Positions 51,885 through 63,159 of a DNA stretch of 64,000 nt are shown here, piece by piece. Below the pieces are notes generated by a model. It did no database searches, was not told the DNA's origin, and saw nothing but the letters and a program-made list of their open reading frames with translations. The position numbers and the translations under genes were made by a program. Source of the DNA: Apis mellifera (taxonomy: Eukaryota > Arthropoda > Insecta > Hymenoptera > Apidae); the NCBI RefSeq assembly GCF_003254395.2, contig NC_037651.1:8128001-8192000 (forward strand), written 5' to 3'. Positions within the stretch are counted from its first letter, which is position 1. Every line of letters starts with the position of its first letter.

Positions 51885-53141
51885 ACGGAAATAAATAGAT
51901 GGCCATCGTGGTTTGTCGCAGGTGTGAATTTTCTCGTATGGGACGTGGGCGGGCAAGAGAAATTACGGCCGTTATGGAAGTCTTACACCAGATGCACGGA
52001 CGGTATTATCTTCGTGGTCGACTCGTGCGATGCGGAACGGCTCGAGGAGGCCAAAATGGAGCTGACCAGAACGGCGAGGAGCCCGGATAACGCCGGTGTG
52101 CCCATTCTGATCCTAGCCAACAAGCAGGATCTGCCAGGTAACACAGTTTCGCGATCGTGTGCATCGTGTTAATCTTGGCGTTTCGCCCCGATTATATAAA
52201 GACAACCGTGGCCTCTTTTCCCTCAAACGAGATTGCTCGCTCGTTGACATAATATTTAAACGCGTTTCTTTTTTCCTTCTTCCTCTTCTTTTTTTTAAGG
52301 GAACGTTTTAAGAACGATTCATTTCTCGATTCAATTTTAAAAATTTTTATTCTTTGAAAAAAGAACGTGTAACGTTTCGATATGGTTTTTTTTTTTTTTT
52401 CTTACGTATTCGTGAAAATAAATAGTCGTTTTCGAGCGTGGAGGAACAGGAATAAGCGGGCAGGAAAATATTGGCGTATATCGAACGGTATGGCTTCGCT
52501 ACGAGTATAAACGCACTTGACCGCAATTTATAACGGGGCATGGTTAGATTAAAGATTAAAGATCCTATATATATATGTGCGTATATATACAGCGCTTGAT
52601 TTTACTTCTATTTGCTTCTAATAAAAAAAATAAATAAATCTGACACGGTCGAATCATTCGCGAGCTTCTCTACATTTTTCTTTCTTTTATCATCTCGCTT
52701 AGTTATTGCGTAACCAAATGCAAATCATCGTATAATAAACGAACGAAATTGAACGAGAATACGAGGAAAAAAAGCATTCGACCTGTTAACGATTCTCCTC
52801 TAAAGCCAGCTCTCCCCCCAACTCTCTTCCTCCTTCCTGAATTCTGGATCGATACCATTCCGAACCTGACCCTGAACAACCCTGAAACGAAGGAGATCGG
52901 GTCGATTCTCAGGTTCCTGAACCGGTTCCTCCCGATGTCCACAGGTGCCAAAGAGGTGGGCGAATTGGAAAAGCACCTGGGCGTGCTGGAATTGGCGGGG
53001 ATGCCGGGGAGCGCGTGCATCAGGGTGCAGCCGGCCTGCGCGATCACCGGCGAGGGGCTTCACGAGGGTTTGGACACTCTTTATCAGCTGATACTGAAGC
53101 GGCGCAAGCTCGCGAAGCTGAACAGGAAACGGGCCAGGTAG
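47970..53141 (+). CDS. Arl4: Arl4-type ADP-ribosylation-factor-like GTPase
   Basis: Coding exons 48516-48726, 51922-52137 and 52945-53141 join in phase to 207 residues. A likely acceptor at 47969 (TTCATTTTCAG) suggests that the first coding exon has a 5' UTR from 47970. The start is fixed by an in-frame TGA at 48501. Motifs are: Gly2 for possible myristoylation (MGAG), P-loop GLDSAGKTT, switch I TVPTIGFN, switch II WDVGGQEKLRPLWKSY, NKQD, and CAI. The C-terminus ends in a polybasic tail (KRRKLAKLNRKRAR), which in ARL4A/C/D targets plasma membrane and nucleus. Family members bind GTP, recruit cytohesin/ARNO and link ARF6 signalling to actin. The RIRGGIGKAKGVNF segment fits the Arl4-specific insert. 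Introns are 3195 and 807 bases long; the first holds a mariner remnant. Confidence 0.95.
48120..48500 (+). other. Polypurine 5' UTR of Arl4
   Basis: This GA/GGA-rich leader directly upstream of the start has (GAG)/(GGA)n at 48280-48310. It leaves the opposite strand open for 267 codons (48567-47764, minus), giving a Ser/Pro/Leu-rich string with no domain. I read that frame as a by-product of strand asymmetry. Confidence 0.55.
48913..49019 (-). pseudogene. Mariner transposase, C-terminal fragment
   Basis: Right after the deletion point, and in a different frame, the minus strand reads FFANKNQKFYERGIM, MLAERWQKVIDQNGQ and HITE, then TAA. This is the typical mariner C-terminus (LPERWQKVV-like). 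About 250 residues with the catalytic Asp residues are absent between the two fragments. Confidence 0.85.
49023..49202 (-). pseudogene. Mariner transposase, N-terminal fragment
   Basis: This 59-codon frame begins MENQKEHYRHILLFYF and continues with KASQAHKKLCAVYGDEAL, KERQCQNWFDKFRSGDF and SLKD, then a stop. It matches the first DNA-binding helix-turn-helix of mariner transposases, which are normally about 345 residues long. The frame stops where the internal deletion begins. Confidence 0.85.
49380..51780. other. Rest of Arl4 intron 1
   Basis: AT-rich intron with no gene. Frames of 60-162 codons (for example 51618-51130, minus) overlap on both strands and have no family features. Confidence 0.5.
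51789..51881. repeat. (GA)n / (GAAA)n microsatellite
   Basis: A purine-only tract of GAAAGA units then about 44 nt of perfect GA. It ends 40 nt before the Arl4 exon 2 acceptor at 51921, where a polypyrimidine tract would normally sit. Confidence 0.95.
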
Positions 53142-55243
53142 GCCAGGGCCTCGGAGGACTGCACGTGCGTCTTCTGATCTTGCAAGTCGCGGACAGTCTC
53201 TCCTTCGGGCACAGCCACGCCTTCCACGGTGTCTTCTTCCTCCCCGTCACGATGCCGCGGCGCCGACCCGCTCGAGTGAACAACGGAGCTGCGCGCGCAT
53301 CCAACGTCTCCACGAACATTGCCCACTTCGCCGTGGACGAAGTCGTCTCGTCCGTTCCAACGTAGTTGGAATCTCTGTTGCGTCGCGTCGAAGATCTTTC
53401 CAAGCTTTCATCGATTCGTAGAGGATCTCCTCTTTATTCCTCTCGATCGGGAGATCTCGGTTCATCGAGTTTCGGATGACTCGAAACAAGGATGGAATTT
53501 GGAACGGGCGCTTTTTTAAACGCGCGAGGAGGAATGTCGAACGGGATATCCCTCTCCGCGAAGAGGAGGATAAAATAATCTAGGAAATTTTTTTCTAGCC
53601 AGCCAGTGGATCGATCCACTCGCTGTTGCGAGGCGGAGCGAAGGATGTCTGATTTACGACAACGAATCAAGTGCTTCTTCGCCCTCAGAAATAACAGAGA
53701 AGCTCTATTTTGCCAAAATTTTCGAGAAAACGGAAACGTTCCTTAGGACGTTCCTCTAGGAAATACCAATTTTTAACGACCCCTTTCGGCCGATCGCCTC
53801 GGCCTTGTCACGGATAACGAGCTCCTCGGCTCTCCGTTCTTTTTCACACCGGCCGATGACGAAAGAAATAGGAACGCGCGTTTTTTTTTCCTTTCTTTTC
53901 CTTTCTTTTCTTTTTCTTGCGCGAGCTCCAGGAGAAGAGGATTTTCGCGATAACGAAGCTGCTGATAACAATGACGTTGAATCGTATTAATAATGCTGAC
54001 GCGGGCCCGGGTCAAGGAGGGAGGCCAAGATAAAAGCCACGGGTATTAATAACCGTGACTCGAACCCCGCCAAATCATCGAGATTGATTAAAAATTATCT
54101 CCAACTCTCTTCCCTCCTCCTCGTTTTCAAACGGATGATTTTTATCAATTTTCGGACAATTTTACGGATATCGTCGATTATTAAGAGGAGAATTTTTTCC
54201 TTTTATTTTCTTTTTTTCAAAGGTAATCGCAAATTGGCCCTTCAATAAATTAATCGCGTTAGCAAGGCTAGGTAGTTGATACGCGTTTCGTAGAGCTCGA
54301 GGTGAATGAATCGATAGGTGTCCCGACGATCGTGATCGTGCCTCTCTAATTTTTTGCACCTTTATACCACGAGAGTAAGAGAAAGAGAGAAAGAGAGAGA
54401 GAGAGAGAGGAAAAACGATCAAACGTCGATTGCTTCTTCCCGAACGGAATCTTTTTTCGGTAAAAACGATGTGATAACGATCCCCTTGAAATATCGTACG
54501 TGTGTATATCGTGTTCGTTGTATCGTCTAAGGGGCTAATGCAGAAAAGACGAATCGATCGTTTTGAGCTCGATCGGAAATCTTGATACATATCTCGAAGA
54601 AACGGATGATCTATCCCAATGTATATATATCTTTTGTTATAATATTGTTCTTGGATACGTGATTCGTTGACTCGATCTGATTTTTATTGCGTTAGTTTGT
54701 ATATTGCGAGAAAAAATTTATTACACGTTTGTTACTGTATATTTTTTTACGTCGTCCACGTTTCAAGGATGAATTTATTCTTAAAAACTAATTTAGAATT
54801 ATTCAGAATTTCTGGAAACGGGTGGTGTGGAGCTCAAAACGGTGGGTGCTCGTGTTTCTCTTGCCAATGTATAATACTTTTTATCCTTAACGGTCCCTTC
54901 CATCCGCGCGGACATCCGGTAGCGTTCTTATCGACCATTGCCACCACCGGTAGTAACGCGAGACGATATTTTCTTAACGCTGTATAGGAAACGTATATAT
55001 ACGCGCCGGGAAAAATTATCCTCCCGACACTTGGACGCAAGCACGCTCGTCGGTTTTCTTCGATCGTTCATTTTTTTTTTTCTCTTCTCGAGGAAGCAAT
55101 CGATTTTATATCGATTACACGAACGAATATACGGTTCCTATTCGTAGAAAATATCGTCGTCGACGTGGTGATTTATATATTTGGACATTTATATTCGGGA
55201 GAGAAGTCGGTGATTAGAAGTGCAGTTCGCCAAACCAATCGAA

Positions 55244-55275
<32 letters not shown>

Positions 55276-56125
55276 TATTATTATTACTCGTTTTCGTTAT
55301 TTTCGAGCACAGCGCAAAACTTGTGATTTCGTTCGTGTTCTCGTTCGTGGCCTTCCACGTCCCTTCCACGTTTCTTCCCCGAGGGCAAAACTTTCCACGA
55401 ATCCTTCGTGCACGCTTTTCTCTCCAACTTTTCCGTTGGAAAGGGAAACATCTCTCTCTCTCTTTCTTTCTTAAACTTTCTACCACTGTTCCTCTCCCCT
55501 TTCGCAAAAATCACTTCGATTCGAGGAAATCTCGTTGAGAAAGTCGAGATACATTTACATTCGCGTCTCGAGAAGAAGTGCTTCGAGTGCCGTCTCGTGA
55601 ATCAAGAGACAGCAAAGAAAGAGAGAGAGAGAGAAAGAGAGAAAGAAAAGAAACAGTTAAAATGGAATTTAAAGATTGGACGAGCACAGCAGACGATATT
55701 TTTATTCAAAATAGAGAGGATGTGATAAAGTGATCGTGAGAGAGAGAGAGAGAGAGAGAGAATGATCATTTTCCAGGAAAAAGAAAGAGGAAGGATAAGG
55801 GTAACTTGCTCTTTGGAAAAATCTGACCTGTTTCGTTTTAAATAGAGGAGAAATGGGAATGGGGGCGTACGAAAATCGGACGAGGTATAATTTGACTGGT
55901 TATTTATTGGGGTGCATGGATCGATATTAGACCGGGAGACACGAGAGGGCAACGCAAGACCGGAAATCGTGGTTTGCGGGCGACGATACATCAACGAAAC
56001 AACGACCCGCTGTGACGGAAGTAAGCTGGATCGAACGTGTGTCCCTCGTATGGAGAGAGAGAGAGAAAAAGAAAAAAAAATATGGAAAATTCGAATCGTA
56101 GATCAAGACGCGTTGAAGTTCCTTC
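53142..56125. other. Arl4 3' UTR and intergenic DNA
   Basis: The first part is Arl4 3' UTR, GC-rich to about 53400. A possible AATAAA lies at 54244-54249, with a weaker ATTAAA near 54085. Microsatellites: (GA)n at about 54383-54409, (TTA)n at 55243-55288, (GA)n near 55620-55640 and 55738-55762. No further gene is recognised. Confidence 0.45.
55243..55288. repeat. (TTA)n microsatellite
   Basis: Near-perfect TTA trinucleotide run with a few TAC interruptions. Confidence 0.9.
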
Positions 56126-56129
56126 GGAA

Positions 56130-56690
56130 AAGAAATTCTCTTCCTAATTTTACTTTCGAGTTTATTTTGACTTTAAGAGAATCTTTGAAAGATTTTATAT
56201 TGATTCTTTTCCGATTCTTCTTTCCCTCTCCCAAAAATTTTTCGAAAAGAAGAAGCCTTTTTTCTTCAAAGGGAATTCGGAGATTCTTCCTAATTTTATT
56301 TTCGAGTTTATTTTGACTTTACCTATGAAAGAATCTTTGAAAGATTTTATATTGATTCTTTTCCGATTCTTTCCCTCTCAAAATAAAAATTTTTTGAAAA
56401 GAAGAAGCCTTTTTTCTTCAAAGGAAATTCGGAGGCTCTTCCTAATTTTATTTTCGAGTTTATTTTGACTTTACCTATGAAAGAATCTTTAAAAGATTTT
56501 ATATTGATTCTTTTCCGATTCTTCTTTCCCTCTCAAAATAAAAATTTTTCGAAAAGAAGAAGCCTTTTTTCTTCAAAGGGAATTCGGAGGCTCTTCCTAA
56601 TTTTGTTTTCGATTATTTTTCGATTCTTCTTTCTCTCTCAAAATAAAAATTTTTCGAAAAGAAGGAGCCTTCAAAGGGAATTCGGAGGAA
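56130..56690. repeat. Tandem array, about 145-155 bp unit, 4 copies
   Basis: TTCCTAATTTTATTTTCGAG begins copies at 56141, 56286, 56439 and 56594. Each continues with TTTATTTTGACTTTACC, AAAGAATCTTTGAAAGATTT, TATATTGATTCTTTTCCGAT, CTCAAAATAAAAATTTTTCG and AAAAGAAGAAGCCTTTTTTC. The last copy has lost its middle. Open frames at 56465-56722 come from the repeat. Confidence 0.92.
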
Positions 56691-56699
56691 GGAGTCGGG

Positions 56700-58655
56700 A
56701 ATCGATAAAGGGATTGCAATGAGTCACGTCCGGACACGGCGCCGCGATCGCAATTTATCGTTGGAGGGGAGGCAAGCTCACCACGGTCACGCAATTTTTG
56801 AATATTTACTTTAAAATTGCGACGATAAAAGACGGGGACTGGAGGTGTACGGTGGGCACTATCCGTTCCAAGGATCGATATATCCTCTGATAGGGAGGGA
56901 AAGGGAAGGCAAGAGGGAAATGTGAGCGGAAATCGCGTTATCGATGACACGGAAAAAGTAAGCAAACGGAGATAAAGGGGCATCAAAGTTGCACGAGAGA
57001 CCAAAACCCGGTACTTCTCGAGGAAATGGGGGACGATGTCGCTTCGATGACGCGTATTACATCGGATATCGGCCAGCTGGATATATTTTCTAAGGGAAAA
57101 TGGGCGAAACCCTCGTTCCATATATCCTTTCCTCTCCCGATTTATTATTTCGCTCGGGGAGTTGAATCACAGTATGAATATTCTTTTCTTCTTTTCTTTT
57201 TGCCATGCTCGATCCATAAAAAGATAAACATTTTCAAACCGACGTTCGAGCTAAGAGGAGAATAATTAGACGATTCTCGTTCAACGATCGAGCGTTGCAA
57301 AATGACGAGGAGAACGAAGGAGGATAAAATTCGTGGCCGGATCGGTGGAAAAGGAATGGCGGACGGAGAGGAACGCATCAGGAACGGAACCAGTTTCTTC
57401 ACACTTTGTTGCTCGAAGGAACGACTCCTTCGCGGATACGCACACGCATACACGCGTGCATACTTCCTACGATTCGCGTCGCGTTCCGGAATGCGTTGAA
57501 AATGCATCGAAGGAACGATTTCGAGCGCGCGTTTTCCGCTCTCTTCCTCTCCTCCAACTTCGAGAATCCCTCCTCCTCCTCCTCGATCCATCTCTCCGAT
57601 TCTCTCTCCTCGAGATCTCTCTCTCGAGAATAAAATATTCGGGGGACAAGATACATATTCTCCTCTCCCCCTCCTCGTCACAAGCAACCTCCTTAAACAG
57701 TCGCAACTTTCCTCTCCACGGCTCGCGCGTCCCACTTGCGGCGCCGCCTTAACCCAGTTGCGGCCAACTTCCGGTGGCACCGATCGCCACCTTAATTGCC
57801 ACCGCCTCTAATTACCGTGTCCTCCCGGTCCTCCGCTGACTTGGAAGGGCGTCGCGACGAGAGCACGCGATCCCCCGTATATTGTGCGTGAATGTGTACG
57901 AGATTACGAGTGTGAGAGACGAGACGAGAGAGAGTGAGTAATGCAAGATGAAATTTGTATTGTACACACGACTGTAACACGAGTGTCGATGCTAGTCGAG
58001 CCGAGAATTATTAATTTCGGGGAACCAAGAGAGTGTGTGACGGTAAACGAGTACGTGTAGCGTACGCCAAAAAAATATATATATATATATATATAAAGCG
58101 TTTATACTTGTAAGAACATTTGTAAATAGGCAATTGCAGGCTGTAAGTTTTTCGTAGGATTTCCTCGGCGGCGTGGAAACCTGTTGGCTCGGTTCGGGCA
58201 AATTTCTTTTCTAAACGATTTAAGGATTCGTGTTGTTCATTTATCGAGGTTGAACGTTCTTTCGATAGTTTATTCCGGTGTTGTTGTTCCGTTGAGAGAG
58301 AGAGAGAGAGAGAATGATTAAATTTAAGATTAAGAGATTAAGTAGGAAATTTCGTGAATTTTGATTTTCGTGATACGTACGAATTTTGATTGAACGGAAG
58401 GAAGGATCCGGATAGTAAAAAATTTGAATAACTTAGATAGGTAATTGTTTAATTAAAGGAGAATTTGGTTCCGTTCGAACGTTGTCGGATGGATTAGGAT
58501 GATTAATCATCGCGCGACTGATGATTAAGAGCGACTGATCGACATATCAGTGTAATAATAATAATAATAATAATCATTGTACGATTTATATATAATTTGA
58601 AGGAATTTAAATTTACCCGATCCGAGTGCCGAAGTGTTTTCCACACGTTAGAAAA

Positions 58656-58686
<31 letters not shown>

Positions 58687-61600
58687 GAAAGGAAATCGAC
58701 CAATACGTCTGTCGAGTATGATTGTTGTTTTTTATATCGACTGTCGTTCAAAAAAATTCTATCGTAACACTATACTTGCCCTTGTTGTGTTTTATTACCA
58801 TTCGATATTTTATCTCGTGCTTCTCGATCGAACGATAGATCGCATATTTGTGTAACAATTAAACACGGAGGAGTAGCGACGAACGATTAAGAAAAGGAAC
58901 GAGAGGAGGAATTTGCGAGAGAGAATGATCGAGTAATTGCGAGTAACTGTGAAAGGAAGTAAGAAAGAAAGACGGAGAGAACGTGGAAAGAGTGTACGTA
59001 AAGAAAGAAAAAAAAGAGAGAAAAAAAACCGTGAAAACGAGAACAATTATTATTATTATTATATCGTCGTTCGTCCTCGCGCTTCAATATTCGTATATAT
59101 TTATATAGCATAGACTCGCCACTCTTCTCTTGTGTGCGTGCCGTAGATGCGCCAGGTGAATGTTGATTGTATTACAAGCCCGGGGACAACACCGGCTCCA
59201 GTCCCAACCAGACTGATGAACGAATAATCCTTTCCGATGATGACTGTGAGCGAGGATTTTTTCCAAATAAATCAGCTAATTCCGTTATGTTTTAACCCGC
59301 ACATTTTATTTTTTCCATCCAACCAGGATATTTCCCCTCTTTGCGAAGGAAATGGAAATGGAAGGAAAGAGCGAGATTCTTTTCAAGGAGCGAAACAAAC
59401 AAAGATTTCGCCAAGATGCGCGCTCTTCTCCTCGAACCTTGAAATTACTCTCATCCGGTCAATAACGATCGGTGCCTCGTTCCCTCTCTCGTTTCCGCGT
59501 CGGGTTGCCTACTTGTTCATGCGGATCAGCCCCGCAGCGCGAGGAGGGGCTGGCGGCACGACGCGGTTACAGCGAAAAAGGGAGGAAAGGAGTGTGTTTC
59601 GCGGTTATTGTTCCCTTTGGAACAGGATAGGCGGCACGTGGCGCGCGGATGCGGCCATTTACGCCGCGCACGCATGCACGCACGCGATGAACACCGGCTT
59701 CAAAGGGAAACCCTTCCCCTCCGCGCCAAGGATTTCGCGCGAGGGAGGCTTCCCTCGAATTCGTTCCGCGATTCTCGCAAGTCCAGAGAATTTTCTGTGT
59801 TGGAAGGCTGTATCTTCCTCTCCTATCCCTTTGACGATCTCCTCTTCTTTAAAGGACGAAGGTTTTTTATTCTTTTCTTCGCGATGATTTTAATCGTGCG
59901 TTTTAATTTTCAAATTAAAGTGTTCCTCTTTTTATTTGGATGAGCTTGGTAATTATCGATCGGAATTACGAGATGTGATTGATTGGAGAAAAACGTACGT
60001 TCGAACATCGAACGCGTTGTACGAAGTTGATCGTGGAAAAACTCGAGCGAGATGTTTAATTAACGGATGGCTCTCGACGTTGCGTCGTCCCTGTTAATGT
60101 GGGACGTGGAATGCGCGATGCGCGTTGACCGAAAAAAAAAAAAGAAAAATGCAACGAGTCGTATTTGCGATAAAGGATGGTTGGAAACAAGGTTGGAAAC
60201 GTTATTCTCGACATTGAGAAATTTCGTTAAGAAAGTTCGTTCTTTCTTTTTTTATTCCCCCTCTTCAAAGGTAATTCGCATATCTCTATCCGAAAATCGA
60301 TCCTCGAAATATTTTTTCGTTTCAAATTTCGTTAAGGATCGAACGATTGAGAGATCGGTTCAGATTTTCCAAAGCATTCGTAGATTGAACGATTGGCGAA
60401 ATTGCTTTACTCAAGAGAATTTATGAAAAAGGGAGAATGATCGAACGAAATTCGATTTTATCGCAATGGAAAGCGGCGTTGTTATTATGCTCGGAAGCTG
60501 TGAAACATGGGCTCGTTAGAGGAAGTTGGAAGCGCGCGGAAACAATGATAGAAAGTTGGTCGGTGTCGTTTCAATGGGGAACAATGCGCAATTGGGAAGG
60601 ACAGGGCGCGTTATTGTAGCGTTGGATCGGGAATCTTCTGTTCCGTTGCCCGGAATAGAAAACGAATCGAAACGGGTTTTCACGTACTTTCGTAAATTCC
60701 AGATTAAATCTGCCAATTCTCCATTGTTCCTTTCGATTCCTAATGCAATTATTATTATTATTATTATTATAAGAAAAAAAAACTTGTCTCGAGAGTTTGA
60801 CACGGATATACAATTCGTAGGATTCTAGGATCGAGAGAACAAGAAGCGGCCTACGTAGCATAATTGCAGGAAGGGAACGATCAAAGAACGGTCGCATTTG
60901 CATTCGCAGAGGAATTGTTGCAGAGATGAAATGTAACGGAGAAAGTCTTGTGCGATCAGCTTCTTTTCGATTCTCTCGAAGCGAGAATTATATCATAATG
61001 TATATACTTTTATTTCGAGTAATATAAAAATCAGCTTTAATTATTTCGATGGGATATATCGAATCATTAAGTTTCTTAGCTTACAAGATCGAGACGACTG
61101 TTGCCAGACACGTATGCAGAATTCGTTGAATACGATACGAGCTCGACCTAGACAGAAATAGAAATTAGATCCGAGATTAAATTTTGCGGAAAAAAAGAAT
61201 TGCACGGATCATTTTCATTGGGAACAGAATCTGGGCTTTGATCTCTCCTAAGCAATCTCTTTAAAAATATAATCTTCCTCGAGATCGCGACGATTTTCCT
61301 CGATCTCTTTTTTAAAACCGAACCTAAAAAGAAAGGAAAAAAAAAGAAAAAAAGAAAGAAAGAGGTAAAAGGAAAAAAAGACAAATTACTTTTTCTGGAA
61401 AACTTTTCGCCGAGTGTTCTCGAGAACGAGTGGTTTTCTCGGACGATCGTGGTGCACGCGCGCGATACCAGCACCAGTTTTGTGAGCTGTAGGCGGTGCC
61501 ATGTAGCATGTGTTTCGTATATTTAGATGCACAGATGTGCGTGCGTCCGTGGCAAAAGAAAAAAAAAAAAAAAAGTCGAAACGAGGAAGGGAAAGAAAAC

Positions 61601-62420
61601 GAGAACTGTGCGCATTGTAACGAGAGAACGTCGGCCTCGCTGTTTATCTCTCTGTTGAACAACACTTTTGCTCGGAAGACGATCCGATCCGAACGATACT
61701 CACCTCGTCCGTCGAAAAATTTTTTAAACGAATTTTTTAATAAACCCTCGCTCTCTTTCTAGATATTTTAGAAACGAAACGACTCCTTCCCTTCCTAAAA
61801 TTCGAGATGATCGAAAAAATCGGGTTTCTCCTCTCCACACGCGTGTTCGTTTTCGTGTATAGATCCGGAATCAAAAGTGGTGAAAATCGACGTGGGCGCC
61901 GACTCGTGGGCGGCCCGCGTTATATAGTTCGCGCCATTTATAGAAACGACGACGATAGAAAAGGGCGGCGTTGCTCCTCGATGGGACAACGTTGTACGCG
62001 CAATGTATAAAGCTACGTAATGTTCCTTTTTCTTTTCTCTCTTTTTAAATTAATCTTTGTCCTCGCGTGGCGCCTCATCGAATCCTGATGTTTCCTTTCT
62101 TGGAAGGAATCCAAATAAAGGAGTCGATATTCTTCAGAGTGTATATATATATTGATTTGTTGAAAAGTTTATGAACCTCGTAAATCACGATCGATCTTCC
62201 TCTAATGAAAATTGCATTTGGCTTTATGGCAAGTGTAATAACGATCGAATTATATATATCGGCTTTTCGAGATTGGACACTGTTCGGATACGATGCAGTT
62301 TATTAAGCGTAGTTACCCCTCGAAAGGAGCACTTTACGTTCGGATGTAATAATTATTTAACGCTTTCGAGGTGGTAAAAGTTTTAATATCGACGATTACA
62401 TTACGATTAACGTCACTCTA
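56700..62420. other. Intergenic stretch with GC-rich patches
   Basis: No gene is recognised. A GC-rich patch at 57290-57850 is open on both strands (minus 57780-57145, 211 codons; plus 57333-57752, 139 codons) and looks low-complexity Arg/Ser-rich. Another at 59500-59760 is CpG- and GCAC-rich. Microsatellites: (TA)n at 58077-58094, (GA)n at 58293-58313, (TAA)n at 58553-58575 and (ATT)n at 60748-60772. Confidence 0.4.
59237..59887 (+). other. Longest open plus-strand frame of the right end; unproven
   Basis: 216 codons start at an ATG at 59237 (MMTVSEDFFQINQ). The frame crosses a CpG-rich patch whose product includes RRVAYLFMRISPAARGGAGG and AAIYAAHACTHAMNTGFKG. No domain is recognised, the N-terminal part is AT-rich and random-looking, and a 111-codon frame overlaps its 3' half. 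It is probably chance openness in a GC-rich patch, which itself could be regulatory. Confidence 0.15.
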
Positions 62421-62434
62421 TGTTTGAGAAGAAT

Positions 62435-63155
62435 ATTCGGGATGTAAGAAGCAAAGAACAGGAAAAATTTTTTCGAAATAAATCTTTGAGCGAATTGAAT
62501 GTTCGAATATAAATAAAAATTCGAGGATTATTTGCCCGCAGATTCGAGGAGAAATTTGTGAATGTAAGAAGCAGAGAACAAGAAAAAGGAAAAATTTTTT
62601 CGAAATAAATCTCCGAACGAATTGAATATAAATAAAAATTCGAGGATTATTTCTCTGCAGACTCGAAGGGAAATTTGTGAATGTAAGAAGCAGAGAACAA
62701 GAAAGAGGAAAAATTTTTTCGAAATAAGTCTCGAATTGAATGTTCGAATATAAATAAAAATTCGAGGATTATTTGCCCGCAGACTCGAGGGAAAATTTGT
62801 GAATGTAAGAAGCAGAGAACAAAAAATTTTTTTCGAAATAAATCTCGAATTGAATATTCGAAATATAAATAAAAATTCGAGGATTATTTCCTCGCAGACT
62901 CGAGGGAAAATTTGTGAATGTAAGAAGCAGAGAACAAAAAATTTTTTCGAAATAAATCTCGAATTGAATGTTCGAATATAAATAAAAATTAGAAAATTAT
63001 TTCCCCGCAGATTTGAGGGAAAATTTGTGAATGTAAGAAGCAGAGAACAAGAAAGAGGAAAAATTTTTTCGAAATAAATCTCGAATTGAATGTTCGAATA
63101 TAAATAAAAATTCGAGGATTATTTGCCCGCAGACTCGAGGGGAAATTTTGCCTTT
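62435..63155. repeat. Minisatellite array, about 113-122 bp unit, 6 copies, with splice-like motifs
   Basis: GTAAGAAGCAGAGAACA recurs at 62444, 62564, 62683, 62805, 62920 and 63033. Each copy runs on with AAAAATTTTTTCGAAATAAA, TCTCGAATTGAATGTTCGAA, TATAAATAAAAATTCGAGGA, TTATTTGCCCGCAGACTCGA and GGGAAAATTTGTGAAT. Five times an acceptor-like GCAG ends exactly 22 nt before the next donor-like GTAAGA. Confidence 0.92.
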
Positions 63156-63159
63156 GTAT

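Noticed and set aside
57145..57780. 211-codon minus-strand frame
   Set aside because: Low-complexity Arg/Ser/Glu-rich product in a GC-rich patch that is open in several frames at once.
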